A stretch of DNA of 64,000 nucleotides from Zoogloea sp. 1C4. GTDB lineage: Bacteria; Pseudomonadota; Gammaproteobacteria; Burkholderiales; Rhodocyclaceae. Both the position numbers and the translations under genes were made by a program. Under the pieces are notes generated by a model. That model had not been told where the DNA came from and searched no databases. It saw nothing but the letters and a program-made list of their open reading frames with translations. The DNA lies in assembly GCF_009469605.1 (NCBI RefSeq), contig NZ_SSXU01000002.1, positions 1 through 64,000 of the forward strand, written 5' to 3'. Below, one piece after another: positions 27,848 to 37,013 of the stretch. The stretch's first letter is position 1; every line of letters starts with the position of its first letter.

Positions 27848-29839
27848 ATGAGCGATTTTTCCGGGATGGAAGACCTTCTGCAGGATTTCCTCGTCGAAGC
27901 GGGGGATCTGCTGTCCGGCGTGGATAACAAGCTGGTGGATCTCGAACGGGCGCCCGACGACAAGGGACTCCTGAACGACATCTTCCGCGGCTTCCACACC
28001 ATCAAGGGCGGTGCTGGCTTTCTCAACGCGGCCGAGCTGGTCACCCTGTGCCACCTTACCGAGAACCTCTTCGATCTCCTGCGCAACGGCGAACTCGTCG
28101 TGACGCCCGAGATCATGGACGTGATCCTGTCGTCCACCGGCTCGGTGCGCGACATGTTCGGCTATCTCGAGCAGGGCGTGCAGCCACCGGCTGCCGATCC
28201 GCACCTGATCGAGGATCTGCGCCGCGCCATTGCCGGCGAGCTGAGCCAGTCGTCATCGTCTGCTCCGGCGCCCGCCCCGGCAGCTGCGCCCGTTGCTGTC
28301 GCACCGGCGCCTGCCGCTGCTCCGGTGCTTGCCGCGGATGGCCTCGACTGGAACGAACTGCTCGAAGCCGTCACTGGCGCCCCGGCGAGCGCGCCGGCTC
28401 CAGCGCCCGTGCTGCAGGCCGTGCCTGCACCGGCACCTGCTCCCGCTCCCGCTCCCGCTCCCGCACCCGCGCCGGTGGTCATGCATCAGAGCGACGCCGA
28501 ACTCGCCAGCAAGTCGCCAGAGGAAGTCATCAAGGCCGCCGTCGGCCGCCGTGCCTCCGATCGCCCCGGCGCCAGTGGCCCGGTGGGCCGCCGCGACACC
28601 GAGAAAACCCGTGACAACTCGATCCGCGTGGACACCTCGCGTCTCGATCAGGTGCTCAACCTGTCCGGCGAGATCGGCCTCACCAAGAACCGCCTCAACG
28701 CCCTGCGCAGCGACATCCTCAACGGCCGCAGCGACACCGAGACCCTGCACGCCCTCGATCTGGCCGTGAGCCAGCTCGACCTGCTGGTGTCCGACCTGCA
28801 GAACGCGGTGATGAAGACCCGCATGCAGCCCATCGGCCGGCTGTTCCAGAAATACCCGCGCATCGCCCGCGATCTGGCCCGCAACCTGGGCAAGGACGTG
28901 GAGCTGGTGCTCTCCGGCGAAGACACCGAGATCGACAAGACGATGATCGAGGATCTGTCCGATCCGATCATCCACCTCATCCGCAACGCGGTGGACCACG
29001 GCGTCGAGGAAACCCAGGAGCGCCTCGCCAACGGCAAGCCCGAGAAATCCATCGTCCGCCTCGAAGCCCGCCAGGAAGGTGACCACATCGTGATCCTGGT
29101 GGCCGACGACGGCCGCGGGATGAACGCCGAGAAGCTGCGCGCCAAGGCGGTCGAGAAGGGCCTCATCACCGATGAGGAAGCCAACACCATGGACGAGCGC
29201 CAGAGCTACAACCTGGTGTTCCTCCCCGGCTTCTCGATGGCCAGCCAGGTGTCGGACGTGTCCGGCCGCGGCGTGGGCATGGACGTGGTGCGCACCAACA
29301 TCCAGAAGCTCAACGGCTCCATCGACATCCGCTCGAGCATGGGCAAGGGCACCACCTTCATCATCAGCCTGCCGCTCACCCTGGCGATCCTGCCGGTGCT
29401 GCTGGTGCGTCTCGGCGATCAGCCCTTCGCCGTGCCCCTGTCGATGGTCCGCGAGATCCTTCCGATCGAGCCCGCCGAAGTGCAGGAAGTCGGCGGCCGC
29501 GCCACCATGGTCGTGCGCGGTGAAGTCCTGCCGATCATGCCGCTCTCGACCCTGCTGGGCTGGGAGCAGAACCAGACGCCCGAATACGGCGTGCTCATGC
29601 AGAGCGCCGAGCAGAGTTTCATCCTCGCCATCGACAGCTTTGCCGGCCGCGAAGACGCGGTGATCAAGTCCCTCGACGACTTCCGTCCGAAGGGTGTTGC
29701 CGGGGTCACCACCTTGTCCAACGGCCAGATCGTGCTGATCCTCGACATGAAGGAGCTTCTCGGTGCGATGGGCGACACCCGCGGCGTCTCCCGTCGGGTG
29801 CTCCTCGCCCACCTCGAACTGCCGGCCCTCGCGGCCTGA
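27848..29839 (+). CDS. cheA: chemotaxis histidine kinase CheA, second copy
   Basis: A 663-residue CheA of the Pseudomonas kind. P1/Hpt with phospho-accepting H50 ([11 protein letters not shown]), a long alanine/proline linker (about 135-220) with no recognisable P2, P3 ([23 protein letters not shown]), an intact ATPase ([28 protein letters not shown]) and P5. It follows cheY2-cheZ. It has no adjacent cheW and differs strongly from CheA1, so two separate kinases operate from one locus. Confidence 0.95.
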   Translation: MSDFSGMEDLLQDFLVEAGDLLSGVDNKLVDLERAPDDKGLLNDIFRGFHTIKGGAGFLNAAELVTLCHLTENLFDLLRNGELVVTPEIMDVILSSTGSVRDMFGYLEQGVQPPAADPHLIEDLRRAIAGELSQSSSSAPAPAPAAAPVAVAPAPAAAPVLAADGLDWNELLEAVTGAPASAPAPAPVLQAVPAPAPAPAPAPAPAPAPVVMHQSDAELASKSPEEVIKAAVGRRASDRPGASGPVGRRDTEKTRDNSIRVDTSRLDQVLNLSGEIGLTKNRLNALRSDILNGRSDTETLHALDLAVSQLDLLVSDLQNAVMKTRMQPIGRLFQKYPRIARDLARNLGKDVELVLSGEDTEIDKTMIEDLSDPIIHLIRNAVDHGVEETQERLANGKPEKSIVRLEARQEGDHIVILVADDGRGMNAEKLRAKAVEKGLITDEEANTMDERQSYNLVFLPGFSMASQVSDVSGRGVGMDVVRTNIQKLNGSIDIRSSMGKGTTFIISLPLTLAILPVLLVRLGDQPFAVPLSMVREILPIEPAEVQEVGGRATMVVRGEVLPIMPLSTLLGWEQNQTPEYGVLMQSAEQSFILAIDSFAGREDAVIKSLDDFRPKGVAGVTTLSNGQIVLILDMKELLGAMGDTRGVSRRVLLAHLELPALAA

Positions 29840-30030
29840 TCGCGGAGTGAGAACTACGTAACGGAGACACGAAGCCCGCGCTGAGACATCCTCCACAGCG
29901 CAACACTCTGCAACAAGATGGCGTGAATTTCGCCGCTCGACCCAGGGCGGGGCTCGGTTAGGATCGTTCCTGACCGCCCCCGCCCGCTGCCGTTCCGGCA
30001 CCGGAGCCTGGATGGGCCGGGAGAGCGCAG

Positions 30031-30336
30031 ATGGGTGACTTCGACTTCGATTACTGGAAAGACCTCGCCGAGCAGGACCCGCCCGGGTTCTTTCGTGCCC
30101 GCGAGCAGCTCCTGCGTCAGTGCATCGCCCTCCATCCCCAGCAGGCCCAGGAACTCACCGAATTCCAGGCCCACATCGACGCCACCCGACTGCTGGCCGG
30201 CAGCCCGCTGCTGGCCAGCCGCGCGTTGTTCAGCCTCCTCGAAGACCAGCTGATGCTGCTCAGCGCCAGGCTCGGCGAACTGCACCGGGAAACCAGCGGC
30301 CTGCGCGACCTGCTGGCCAGCGGGCAGACCGCCTGA
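30031..30336 (+). CDS. small uncharacterised protein, DUF3135-like
   Basis: A 101-residue acidic protein with no membrane segment (FDFDYWKDLAEQDPPGFFRAREQLLRQCI). The opening resembles the DUF3135 family, whose function is unknown; this is pattern recognition, not a search result. It lies between cheA2 and flhB on the motility strand, 190 bp after cheA2. No clear ribosome site beyond GGGAGAG about 10 nt upstream. Confidence 0.6.
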   Translation: MGDFDFDYWKDLAEQDPPGFFRAREQLLRQCIALHPQQAQELTEFQAHIDATRLLAGSPLLASRALFSLLEDQLMLLSARLGELHRETSGLRDLLASGQTA

Positions 30337-30345
30337 ACGGCCACG

Positions 30346-30494
30346 GCGGAGCGGGTAAGAGGAAGCAGGAAGTAGGGAGTAGGAAGTGGGAAGTGGGAAG
30401 TGGGCGCGGCCAAACGTCGGCGCACCGCTCATCAGCACAGCCCCTCTTCCCACTCCCCATTTCCCATTCCCCCTCACCATTTCCCACGCTCCGC
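30346..30494. repeat. long imperfect palindrome of purine/pyrimidine arms
   Basis: Bounded by a perfect 8-bp inverted repeat, GCGGAGCG (30346-30353) and CGCTCCGC (30487-30494). The left arm is purine-rich with repeated GGGAAGT units (about 30360-30406); the right arm is the pyrimidine complement with TTTCCCA/TTCCCAC units (about 30443-30486). It fills most of the gap before flhB and looks like a REP/MITE-type or slippage-derived element. Confidence 0.65.
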
Positions 30495-30591
30495 TCCCTC
30501 GAATTAACCCTCCAATCCCCATCTGTTCGTCGCCTTGTCCGCCACCGGAAGCCGGTATCGTTGCACCATCTGAACGACCGTCGAGCGGGCC

Positions 30592-31740
30592 GTGGCTGAA
30601 GACAGCGACCTCGAAAAAACAGAATCAGCATCAGCGCGAAGACTGGAGCAGGCCCGCGAGGAAGGGCAAGTTCCCCATTCCCGCGAGCTGGCCACCTTCA
30701 TCTCGTTGATGGTCGGCGTGGTCGCCCTGTACGTGCTGGGGCGCTGGGGTGGGCACCGGATGATGGAGCTCGTCCGTAGCGGGCTCAACTTCGAACGCCA
30801 GAAAGCCTTCGAGCCCGAGGGCATGCAGCAGGTGCTCGCCCAGCTCGCCACCGACGGGCTCCTCACCATCGCGCCGCTGCTGCTGGCCTCGGTGGTCGCG
30901 GCGCTGGTCACGCCCTTCCTGTTGGGCGGCTGGGTGTTTTCCACCAGTGCGCTCAAGTTCGACCTCACCCGCCTTGATCCCCTGCAGGGCCTGGGGCGGA
31001 TGTTCTCCACCCACGGCCTGGCCGAACTGGTGAAGGCCACCCTCAAGTCGGTGCTGGTGGCCAGCGTGGGGGGGTGGGTGGTGTGGCGGGAGCGTGACCA
31101 CCTGTTCTCCCTGATGCTCCAGCCGCTCGCAACCAGCATGGACGACTTTGCCAGCCTGGTGCTGCTGTCGGCCCTGCTGATCGTCGGCAGCCTGGCGGTG
31201 ATCGCCGCCATCGACGTGCCCTTCCAGCTGTGGGAATTCCACCGCCGCCTGCGCATGACCAAGGACGAACTGCGCCAGGAAATGAAGGAGCAGGAAGGCG
31301 ACCCGCAGATCAAGGCGCGCATCCGCGCTGCCCAGCGCGAGATGTCCCGCCGCCGCATGATGAGCAACGTGCCCACCGCCGACGTGGTGGTCACCAACCC
31401 GACCCACTACGCCGTGGCCCTCAAGTACGACCCCGACCGGGCCGGCGCGCCCATCGTGGTGGCCAAGGGCGCCGATGTCGTCGCCGGCAAGATCCGCGAA
31501 CTGGCCCGCGAGCACAACGTCCCCATCCTCGAAGCCCCGCCGCTCGCCCGAGCGCTGTTTGCCCACTGCGAGCTCGAACAGCAGATCCCCGCCGCCCTCT
31601 ACACGGTGGTCGCCGAAGTGATGGCCTGGGTCTTCCAGCTCAACCACTGGATCGCCGAAGGCGGCCTCCCGCCCGACGTGCCCGGCGCCCTCGCGGTGCC
31701 CGAGGGCATGGACCCGGGGACGGGTGAGGGGGCCGAGTGA
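30592..31740 (+). CDS. flhB: flagellar export apparatus protein FlhB
   Basis: A 382-residue membrane protein of the type III export gate. Four membrane segments in the first 210 residues, then a cytoplasmic domain with the self-cleavage motif N269-P270-T271-H272, the same numbering as in Salmonella. Cleavage switches export from hook to filament substrates. GTG start at 30592 keeps the conserved DLEKTE...REEGQVPHSREL beginning; the ribosome site is weak. No terminator was seen between here and fliA. Confidence 0.95.
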   Translation: MAEDSDLEKTESASARRLEQAREEGQVPHSRELATFISLMVGVVALYVLGRWGGHRMMELVRSGLNFERQKAFEPEGMQQVLAQLATDGLLTIAPLLLASVVAALVTPFLLGGWVFSTSALKFDLTRLDPLQGLGRMFSTHGLAELVKATLKSVLVASVGGWVVWRERDHLFSLMLQPLATSMDDFASLVLLSALLIVGSLAVIAAIDVPFQLWEFHRRLRMTKDELRQEMKEQEGDPQIKARIRAAQREMSRRRMMSNVPTADVVVTNPTHYAVALKYDPDRAGAPIVVAKGADVVAGKIRELAREHNVPILEAPPLARALFAHCELEQQIPAALYTVVAEVMAWVFQLNHWIAEGGLPPDVPGALAVPEGMDPGTGEGAE

Positions 31741-31866
31741 GCGCTGCGGGCCGCCTTCGTCGGCGTGCCCCGGCCAACCTGTCCCAGACGATGCGCGTAG
31801 GCTAGACTCAAAGCGTGAGCCGGCGCTCGCTCCCGAATGCCGGCCCCCCAAGCAGGCTTTGCGATC

Positions 31867-32190
31867 ATGGCTGACCTTTTCCTCTACACCCTGGGCCCCC
31901 CGCTTCTCGTCGTGGCCCTGTCCGCCCCGTGGGTGCTGCGCGCGGGCAAGTCCGACCCCGGTCTCGTCTGGCGTCTGGCCTTCATCATCGGCTCGGTCGG
32001 CGGCTTCTTTATCTTCGTCGCCGTCGGCTGCGCGGAGGATCGATCCTTCGCAGAGGGCCATGGAGGGCGGGCGCTGATGATCTCGTCCGCCTCCATCTCG
32101 GTGATCTACGGCGGAATCTTCAGCCCACTGGGCGCCGCAATCGGTGCCACACCCCTGTGGCTCTACGCCAGACGGTCGAAGGGGCGCTGA
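31867..32190 (+). CDS. small predicted membrane protein between flhB and flhA
   Basis: A 107-residue protein with three hydrophobic segments (about 3-22, 37-58 and 75-98). No family recognised. ATG 31867 begins the hydrophobic part; an upstream in-frame ATG at 31837 is possible. The coherent membrane pattern argues that it is real. It interrupts the usual flhB-flhA order and lies 126 bp after flhB and 117 bp before flhA, so it could be an insertion or a novel accessory membrane protein. Confidence 0.5.
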   Translation: MADLFLYTLGPPLLVVALSAPWVLRAGKSDPGLVWRLAFIIGSVGGFFIFVAVGCAEDRSFAEGHGGRALMISSASISVIYGGIFSPLGAAIGATPLWLYARRSKGR

Positions 32191-32307
32191 TGCGCGGCGC
32201 GTGCCTGCGTGTTCATAAGGTCGCTGCCGTCCTCCCCCCGAATTACCCCGCCTTTCCCCCTCACTTCCGGCCTTTCCCCGGAGGTCGCTTGAGCGACCAT
32301 CCGGAGC

Positions 32308-34395
32308 ATGAACAGTAGTCTGAACCTGCGCACCCTTTTCGCCCCGAGCAACATCCGCACGCTCGCCGGGCCGCTGCTCATCATCCTCGTTCTGTCGATG
32401 ATGGTGCTGCCGCTACCGGCCTTCGTGCTTGACCTGATGTTCACCTTCAACATCGCGGTGTCGGTGATGGTGATGCTGGTGGCGATGTACACCAAGAAGC
32501 CGCTGGATTTCTCGGTGTTCCCCACGGTGCTGCTGGTCACGACGCTGCTGCGCCTGTCGCTCAACGTGGCCTCGACGCGGATCGTGCTGCTCGAAGGCCA
32601 CACTGGCCCCGACGCGGCGGGCAAGGTGATCGAGGCATTCGGCCACTTCCTTGTCGGCGGCAACACCGCGGTGGGCCTGGTGGTGTTCATCATCCTCACG
32701 GTCATCAACTTCGTGGTGATCACCAAGGGCGCCGGGCGGATTGCCGAAGTGGGCGCGCGCTTCACCCTCGACGCCATGCCCGGCAAGCAGATGGCCATCG
32801 ACGCCGACCTCAACGCCGGCCTCATCGACGAAAAGGAAGCCAAGAAGCGCCGGGCCGAGACCTCCCAGGAGGCGGATTTCTACGGCGCGATGGACGGTGC
32901 GTCCAAGTTCGTCCGCGGTGACGCGGTGGCGGGCATCCTGATTCTCGGCATCAACGTGATCGGCGGGCTGATCGTCGGCGTGCTCCAGCACAACATGGAG
33001 CTGGGTCAGGCGGCCACCAACTACACCCTGCTGACCATCGGCGACGGCCTGGTGGCCCAGTTGCCGGCGCTGATCATCTCGGTGGCGGCCGGTCTGGTGG
33101 TGTCGCGGGTGGGCGACGACGGGGACATGGGGTCGCAGGTGATCGGCCAGGTGTTCTCCAACCCGCAGGTGCTGGTGCTCACCGCGGCGATCCTGGGCAT
33201 CCTCGGTCTGATCCCGGGCATGCCCAACTTCGTGTTCCTGATGCTGGCCAGCGGGCTGGGCTACATGGCCTGGCGGGGCGGCATCAAGCAGGCCGCCATC
33301 GAAGAGGCAGAGGCCCCCGTCGCCGCGCCGGTGGTGCCGGCCGAGAGCCAGGAAGCCAGCTGGTCGGACGTCACCCCGGTGGATGTGCTGGGCCTCGAAG
33401 TGGGCTACCGGCTGATCCCGATGGTCGATAAGGGCCAGGACGGCGAGCTCCTCAAGCGCATCCGCGGCCTGCGCAAGAAGTTCGCGCGGGACATCGGCTT
33501 CCTTGCCGCGCCGGTGCATATCCGCGACAACCTGGAGCTCAAGCCCAACGCCTACCGCATCGTGCTGAAGGGCGTCGAGATCGGCACCGGCAGCGCGTTT
33601 CCCGGGCAGTTCATGGCGATCAACCCGGGGCGGGTGTCCGGCCCGCTCGCCGGCCGCGAGACCACCGATCCGGCCTTCGGCCTGCCGGCGGTGTGGATCG
33701 ACGCCAGCCAGCGGGAGCAGGCCCACGCGTTGGGCTACACCGTGGTGGACGCCAGCACCGTGGTGGCGACCCACCTCAACCACCTGATCCTCAGCCACGC
33801 GCCGGAGCTCCTCGGCCGCGCCGAGACCCAGGCGCTCCTCGACCACATCGCCAAGGACAGCCCCAAGCTGGTGGAAGACCTGGTGCCCAAGCTGCTGCCG
33901 CTGGCCACCGTGCAGCGGGTGCTGCAGAACCTCCTCGACGAAGGCGTCAACATCCGCGACATGCGCTCCATCGTCGAGGTGCTGGCCGAGTTCGCGCCGC
34001 GGGTCCAGGACCCGCTGGAACTCACGTCCCGCGTGCGCCAGGCCCTGGGCCGGGCGATCGTCCAGAGCCTCTTCCCGGGCAGCGGCGAGGTGCAGGTGAT
34101 GGCCCTCGATCCGGGCCTCGAGCGGGTGCTGATGCAGGCCATGGGCGGCGGCGGGCCGGAAGGCGGCGCCATCGAGCCGGGCCTCGCCGACACCCTGCTG
34201 CGCGAAACCGCCGCTGCCGCCCAGCGCATGGAAGACATCGGCCTGCCGCCGGTGCTGCTGGTGCCGGCGCCGCTGCGCTGGCTGCTGTCGCGCTTCCTGC
34301 GCCGCAGCGTGCCCACCCTCAAGGTGGTGGCCAACTCCGAAGTGCCCGAGACCCGCCTGATCCGCGTCTCGGCGATGATCTCTCCCACCGCCTGA
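32308..34395 (+). CDS. flhA: flagellar export gate protein FlhA
   Basis: A 695-residue FlhA. About eight membrane segments in the first 330 residues, with the family signature loop (ARFTLDAMPGKQMAIDADL), then the cytoplasmic domain that forms the nonameric ring docking chaperone-substrate complexes. Length is normal. It couples proton flow to export together with FlhB. Confidence 0.97.
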   Translation: MNSSLNLRTLFAPSNIRTLAGPLLIILVLSMMVLPLPAFVLDLMFTFNIAVSVMVMLVAMYTKKPLDFSVFPTVLLVTTLLRLSLNVASTRIVLLEGHTGPDAAGKVIEAFGHFLVGGNTAVGLVVFIILTVINFVVITKGAGRIAEVGARFTLDAMPGKQMAIDADLNAGLIDEKEAKKRRAETSQEADFYGAMDGASKFVRGDAVAGILILGINVIGGLIVGVLQHNMELGQAATNYTLLTIGDGLVAQLPALIISVAAGLVVSRVGDDGDMGSQVIGQVFSNPQVLVLTAAILGILGLIPGMPNFVFLMLASGLGYMAWRGGIKQAAIEEAEAPVAAPVVPAESQEASWSDVTPVDVLGLEVGYRLIPMVDKGQDGELLKRIRGLRKKFARDIGFLAAPVHIRDNLELKPNAYRIVLKGVEIGTGSAFPGQFMAINPGRVSGPLAGRETTDPAFGLPAVWIDASQREQAHALGYTVVDASTVVATHLNHLILSHAPELLGRAETQALLDHIAKDSPKLVEDLVPKLLPLATVQRVLQNLLDEGVNIRDMRSIVEVLAEFAPRVQDPLELTSRVRQALGRAIVQSLFPGSGEVQVMALDPGLERVLMQAMGGGGPEGGAIEPGLADTLLRETAAAAQRMEDIGLPPVLLVPAPLRWLLSRFLRRSVPTLKVVANSEVPETRLIRVSAMISPTA

Positions 34396-34565
34396 CCTCG
34401 CCTGCACGACGCCCGAAATGGGCGTCATTGGGGTTCGCTGAAGGAATAGCACCCTAAAACCTGTCTTTTCCCGGCCATCGAAAGACGGCCGGCTACGGAT
34501 AATCAAACGTACCGAAGTGCCCACGCCGATCCCGTGAAAGCCTTCGTACCCCCGGAGACAGGAGC

Positions 34566-36107
34566 ATGAACGTCAAGCGCTACTTTGCAAAAACCGCCCG
34601 CGAGGCCCTTCGCATGCTGAAGGACGACCTCGGTCCGGATGCCGTGGTGCTTGCCAACCGTGCGGCCAATGGCGGCGTCGAGATCCTCGCCTTGCCGGCC
34701 GGCGATGTGGCGAGCCTGCAGCGCGCCCGCAGCCAGGCCCAGGCCGCCGCTGCCGCCCCTGCGCCCGCCCCGGTGGCGGCTGCCCCCGCGCCTGCTCCTG
34801 CGCCGGATTTCTTCGACGACGACTTCCGCGTCAGCCTGTCCCGCGCTGCCGCCGCCAACCGTCCGGCTCCGTCGCCCGCGCCTGCGCCGGTGGCCCAGCC
34901 CCGTCCGGCCGCGCCCCGCGCCCCCGAAATGCAGCCCTTCAACCCGCCGCGGGTCGAGCTCAACCGCGACGTGTTCAATGCCGCCTCCAGCCAGGTGCGC
35001 CGCCCGCCCGCCGAGGCGCCCCGCGCGCCGGCGCCGGCCCAGCCCCGTTCGCCCCTGCGCAGCGACGCCGCCGCACCCCGCGCCCCCGAGCCGGCCCGCC
35101 AGCGCCCCGCCGGCATCGAGGAAGAAGCCCGCATCCGCGCCCTCGAATCCGCCAACTCCCAGATGGCCAACGAACTGGCCGCCATCCGCGGCATGATCGA
35201 ACGCCAGCTCGCCGGCTTTGCCTGGGGCGAACTGAGCCGCAGCGCCCCTGGCCGCGCCCGCCTGATCGGTGATCTGCTGGAAGCCGGCTTCTCCGCCGTG
35301 CTGGCCCGCGAACTGGCCGAGAGCGTGCCCGAGGACGAAGCCCCCGAAGAAGCCCACCGCCTGCTCCACGCCGAGCTCGCCCGGCGCTTCCGCGCCATGG
35401 ACTGCGACGCCGACATCATCGACCGGGGCGGCGTGTTCGCCCTCGTCGGCCCCACCGGCGTCGGCAAGACCACCACCACCGCCAAGCTCGCCGCCCGCTG
35501 CGTGGTGCGCCACGGCGCCGACAAGCTGGCCCTGATCACCACCGACAGCTACCGGATCGGCGCCCACGAACAGCTGCGCATCTACGGCCGCATCCTCGGC
35601 GTGCCGGTTTATGTGGTGCGCGACGCCAACGACCTGCGCGAAACCCTCGCCAGCCTGCGCGACAAGCACATGGTGCTGATCGACACCATGGGCATGAGCC
35701 AGCGCGACAAGATGGTCGCCGAGCAGGCCGCCATGCTCACCGGCGCCGGCAAGGTGTCGCGCCTGCTGCTGCTCAACGCCACCAGCCGCGGCGACACCCT
35801 TGACGACGTGGTCAATGCCTACGGCGGCGACGACCTCTCCGGCGTGATCCTCACCAAGATGGACGAAGCCATGTCCCTCGCGCCGGTGCTCGACGTGGCC
35901 GTGCGCCACCAGGTCAATGTGTATTACGTCGCCAACGGCCAGCGCGTGCCGGAAGACCTCCACCTGCCCGACCGCGATGCGCTCCTCGATCAGGCGCTGC
36001 GCGAACTGCCGGCCAACTCGCCCTTTCGGCTCGACCCCCTCGAAGCCGGCCTGATGATGGCCAACGCGGGGCAGACCGGGGTGGCCCAGCTGCGCGGAGG
36101 GCTTTGA
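34566..36107 (+). CDS. flhF: flagellar placement GTPase FlhF
   Basis: A 513-residue SRP-type GTPase that sets flagellar position. N-terminal basic start (MNVKRYFAKTAREAL), a long proline/alanine-rich linker (about 60-190), helical N domain, then the G domain with P-loop GPTGVGKTTTT (about 295-305), DTMGMSQRD and TKMDEA. FlhF is typical of polar flagellation. The 170-bp gap upstream holds a weak sigma28-like pattern (TAAAACCT, 11 bp, GCCATCGA), which is not convincing. It ends one base before the next gene. Confidence 0.95.
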   Translation: MNVKRYFAKTAREALRMLKDDLGPDAVVLANRAANGGVEILALPAGDVASLQRARSQAQAAAAAPAPAPVAAAPAPAPAPDFFDDDFRVSLSRAAAANRPAPSPAPAPVAQPRPAAPRAPEMQPFNPPRVELNRDVFNAASSQVRRPPAEAPRAPAPAQPRSPLRSDAAAPRAPEPARQRPAGIEEEARIRALESANSQMANELAAIRGMIERQLAGFAWGELSRSAPGRARLIGDLLEAGFSAVLARELAESVPEDEAPEEAHRLLHAELARRFRAMDCDADIIDRGGVFALVGPTGVGKTTTTAKLAARCVVRHGADKLALITTDSYRIGAHEQLRIYGRILGVPVYVVRDANDLRETLASLRDKHMVLIDTMGMSQRDKMVAEQAAMLTGAGKVSRLLLLNATSRGDTLDDVVNAYGGDDLSGVILTKMDEAMSLAPVLDVAVRHQVNVYYVANGQRVPEDLHLPDRDALLDQALRELPANSPFRLDPLEAGLMMANAGQTGVAQLRGGL

Positions 36108-36108
36108 G

Positions 36109-36894
36109 ATGCTCCACGCCTCCGATCAGGCCGCCGGCCTTCGCCGCCTGTTCCGCCGCACCCCGTCGGCCGTGGTGGCCTTGTTCACCTCGGGCCGCTC
36201 GCCGCGGGATCTGGCTGTCCAGACCCTCACCGCGCTCACCGAAGGGGCCCGCCGGGTGGTGGCCATCGACGAACACGCGCCCGACCGCGGCTCCCTGCTG
36301 GCGGCCTTCGGCTACCCCGACGGCGGCGACCTGCTGGGCGCCCTGCAAGGGCAGCACGACGTGACCGAGACCATGCGCGAAGTCGCCGACGGGCTGTGGG
36401 TCGTGCCGGCCGCCGCCACCGTGCTGGCAGTGCCGCTCCTCGACGAGACCCAGCACGCCCGCCTCGAAGCCGGCATCGCCGAACTCCAGCGCCGTGCCGA
36501 CCTGCTGGCGATCCACACCGTCGGCGACGTGCGCAGCCTCACCCCCTTCGCCCGCGCCGCCGGCCGTCGCCTGCTGGTGGTGGAGGCGAGTGGCGTTGGT
36601 GCCCGCGGTGCGTGTCAGTGGATCAAGGGCCTGGCCGCGGCCGGCGCCGGATCGCTGGAGATCGCCGTCAGCGGCGCCCGCGACCGGGCCGACGCCACCG
36701 CGCTCTTTGCCAGCCTCAACGACTTCACCGCCCGTCACGTGGGGCTGCCCCTGGTGTGGCGCGGCGAGGTGGAGCGCGACCCCCTGGCCGACGCCATGAC
36801 CACGCCCCTCGGTGCCCGTCATCCGGCCGAGGGTGCCCAGGCCTTCATCCGCCGTCTGCGCGCCTGGTCGTCCCAGGCCGGTGTGGCTGGTTGA
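36109..36894 (+). CDS. flhG: FlhG/FleN-like MinD-family protein lacking the Walker A motif
   Basis: A 261-residue protein in the FlhG position, one base after flhF and before fliA. The N-terminus has the MinD-like beginning VVALFTSGRSPRDLAVQTLTAL and VVAIDEH, but the deviant Walker A (KGGxGKT) is replaced by SGRSPRD. ATP binding as in FlhG is therefore doubtful. FlhG normally restrains flagellar number with FlhF; this version may act as an ATP-independent partner. Assignment rests mainly on context, length and fold pattern. Confidence 0.65.
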   Translation: MLHASDQAAGLRRLFRRTPSAVVALFTSGRSPRDLAVQTLTALTEGARRVVAIDEHAPDRGSLLAAFGYPDGGDLLGALQGQHDVTETMREVADGLWVVPAAATVLAVPLLDETQHARLEAGIAELQRRADLLAIHTVGDVRSLTPFARAAGRRLLVVEASGVGARGACQWIKGLAAAGAGSLEIAVSGARDRADATALFASLNDFTARHVGLPLVWRGEVERDPLADAMTTPLGARHPAEGAQAFIRRLRAWSSQAGVAG

Positions 36895-36895
36895 A

Positions 36896-36960
36896 ATCGG
36901 CAAAAAGTGAAATTGTGAAATCTTGTGTCGTCGGCTGCATGAAAGCCTATCGTTGCCGAT
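36896..36960 (+). promoter_or_regulatory. CGGCAA/TTGCCG inverted repeat upstream of fliA
   Basis: ATCGGCAA (36896-36903) and TTGCCGAT (36953-36960) form a perfect 8-bp inverted repeat separated by 49 bp, in the 119-bp gap before fliA. The right half read backwards (ATCGGCAACGATAG) loosely resembles an enterobacterial FlhDC box. No convincing sigma54 or sigma28 promoter was found in this gap. Confidence 0.45.
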
Positions 36961-37013
36961 GAGTAGTGTGAGCGCCGCGCGACTCCAAAACCCGACCAGA
37001 AAGCAGACGAAAG

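Noticed and set aside
28255-28480. Tandem Ala/Pro-coding repeats in cheA2, and similar in flhF, as possible CRISPR or satellite DNA
   Set aside because: They are irregular codon repeats of flexible Ala/Pro linkers within intact frames, without spacers or regular period.
30260-30631. Minus-strand frame over the palindrome before flhB
   Set aside because: It translates the low-complexity arms and the beginning of flhB antisense; no start context or domain.
34454-34480. Possible sigma28 promoter before flhF (TAAAACCT-N11-GCCATCGA)
   Set aside because: Only the -35 and the first three -10 bases fit; too weak to call beside the clear sites elsewhere.
36930-36960. Possible sigma54 or sigma28 promoter before fliA
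   Set aside because: CGGCTGCATGAAAGCC has GG and GC at the right distance but few other matches, and GCCGATGA lacks a -35 at the right spacing.
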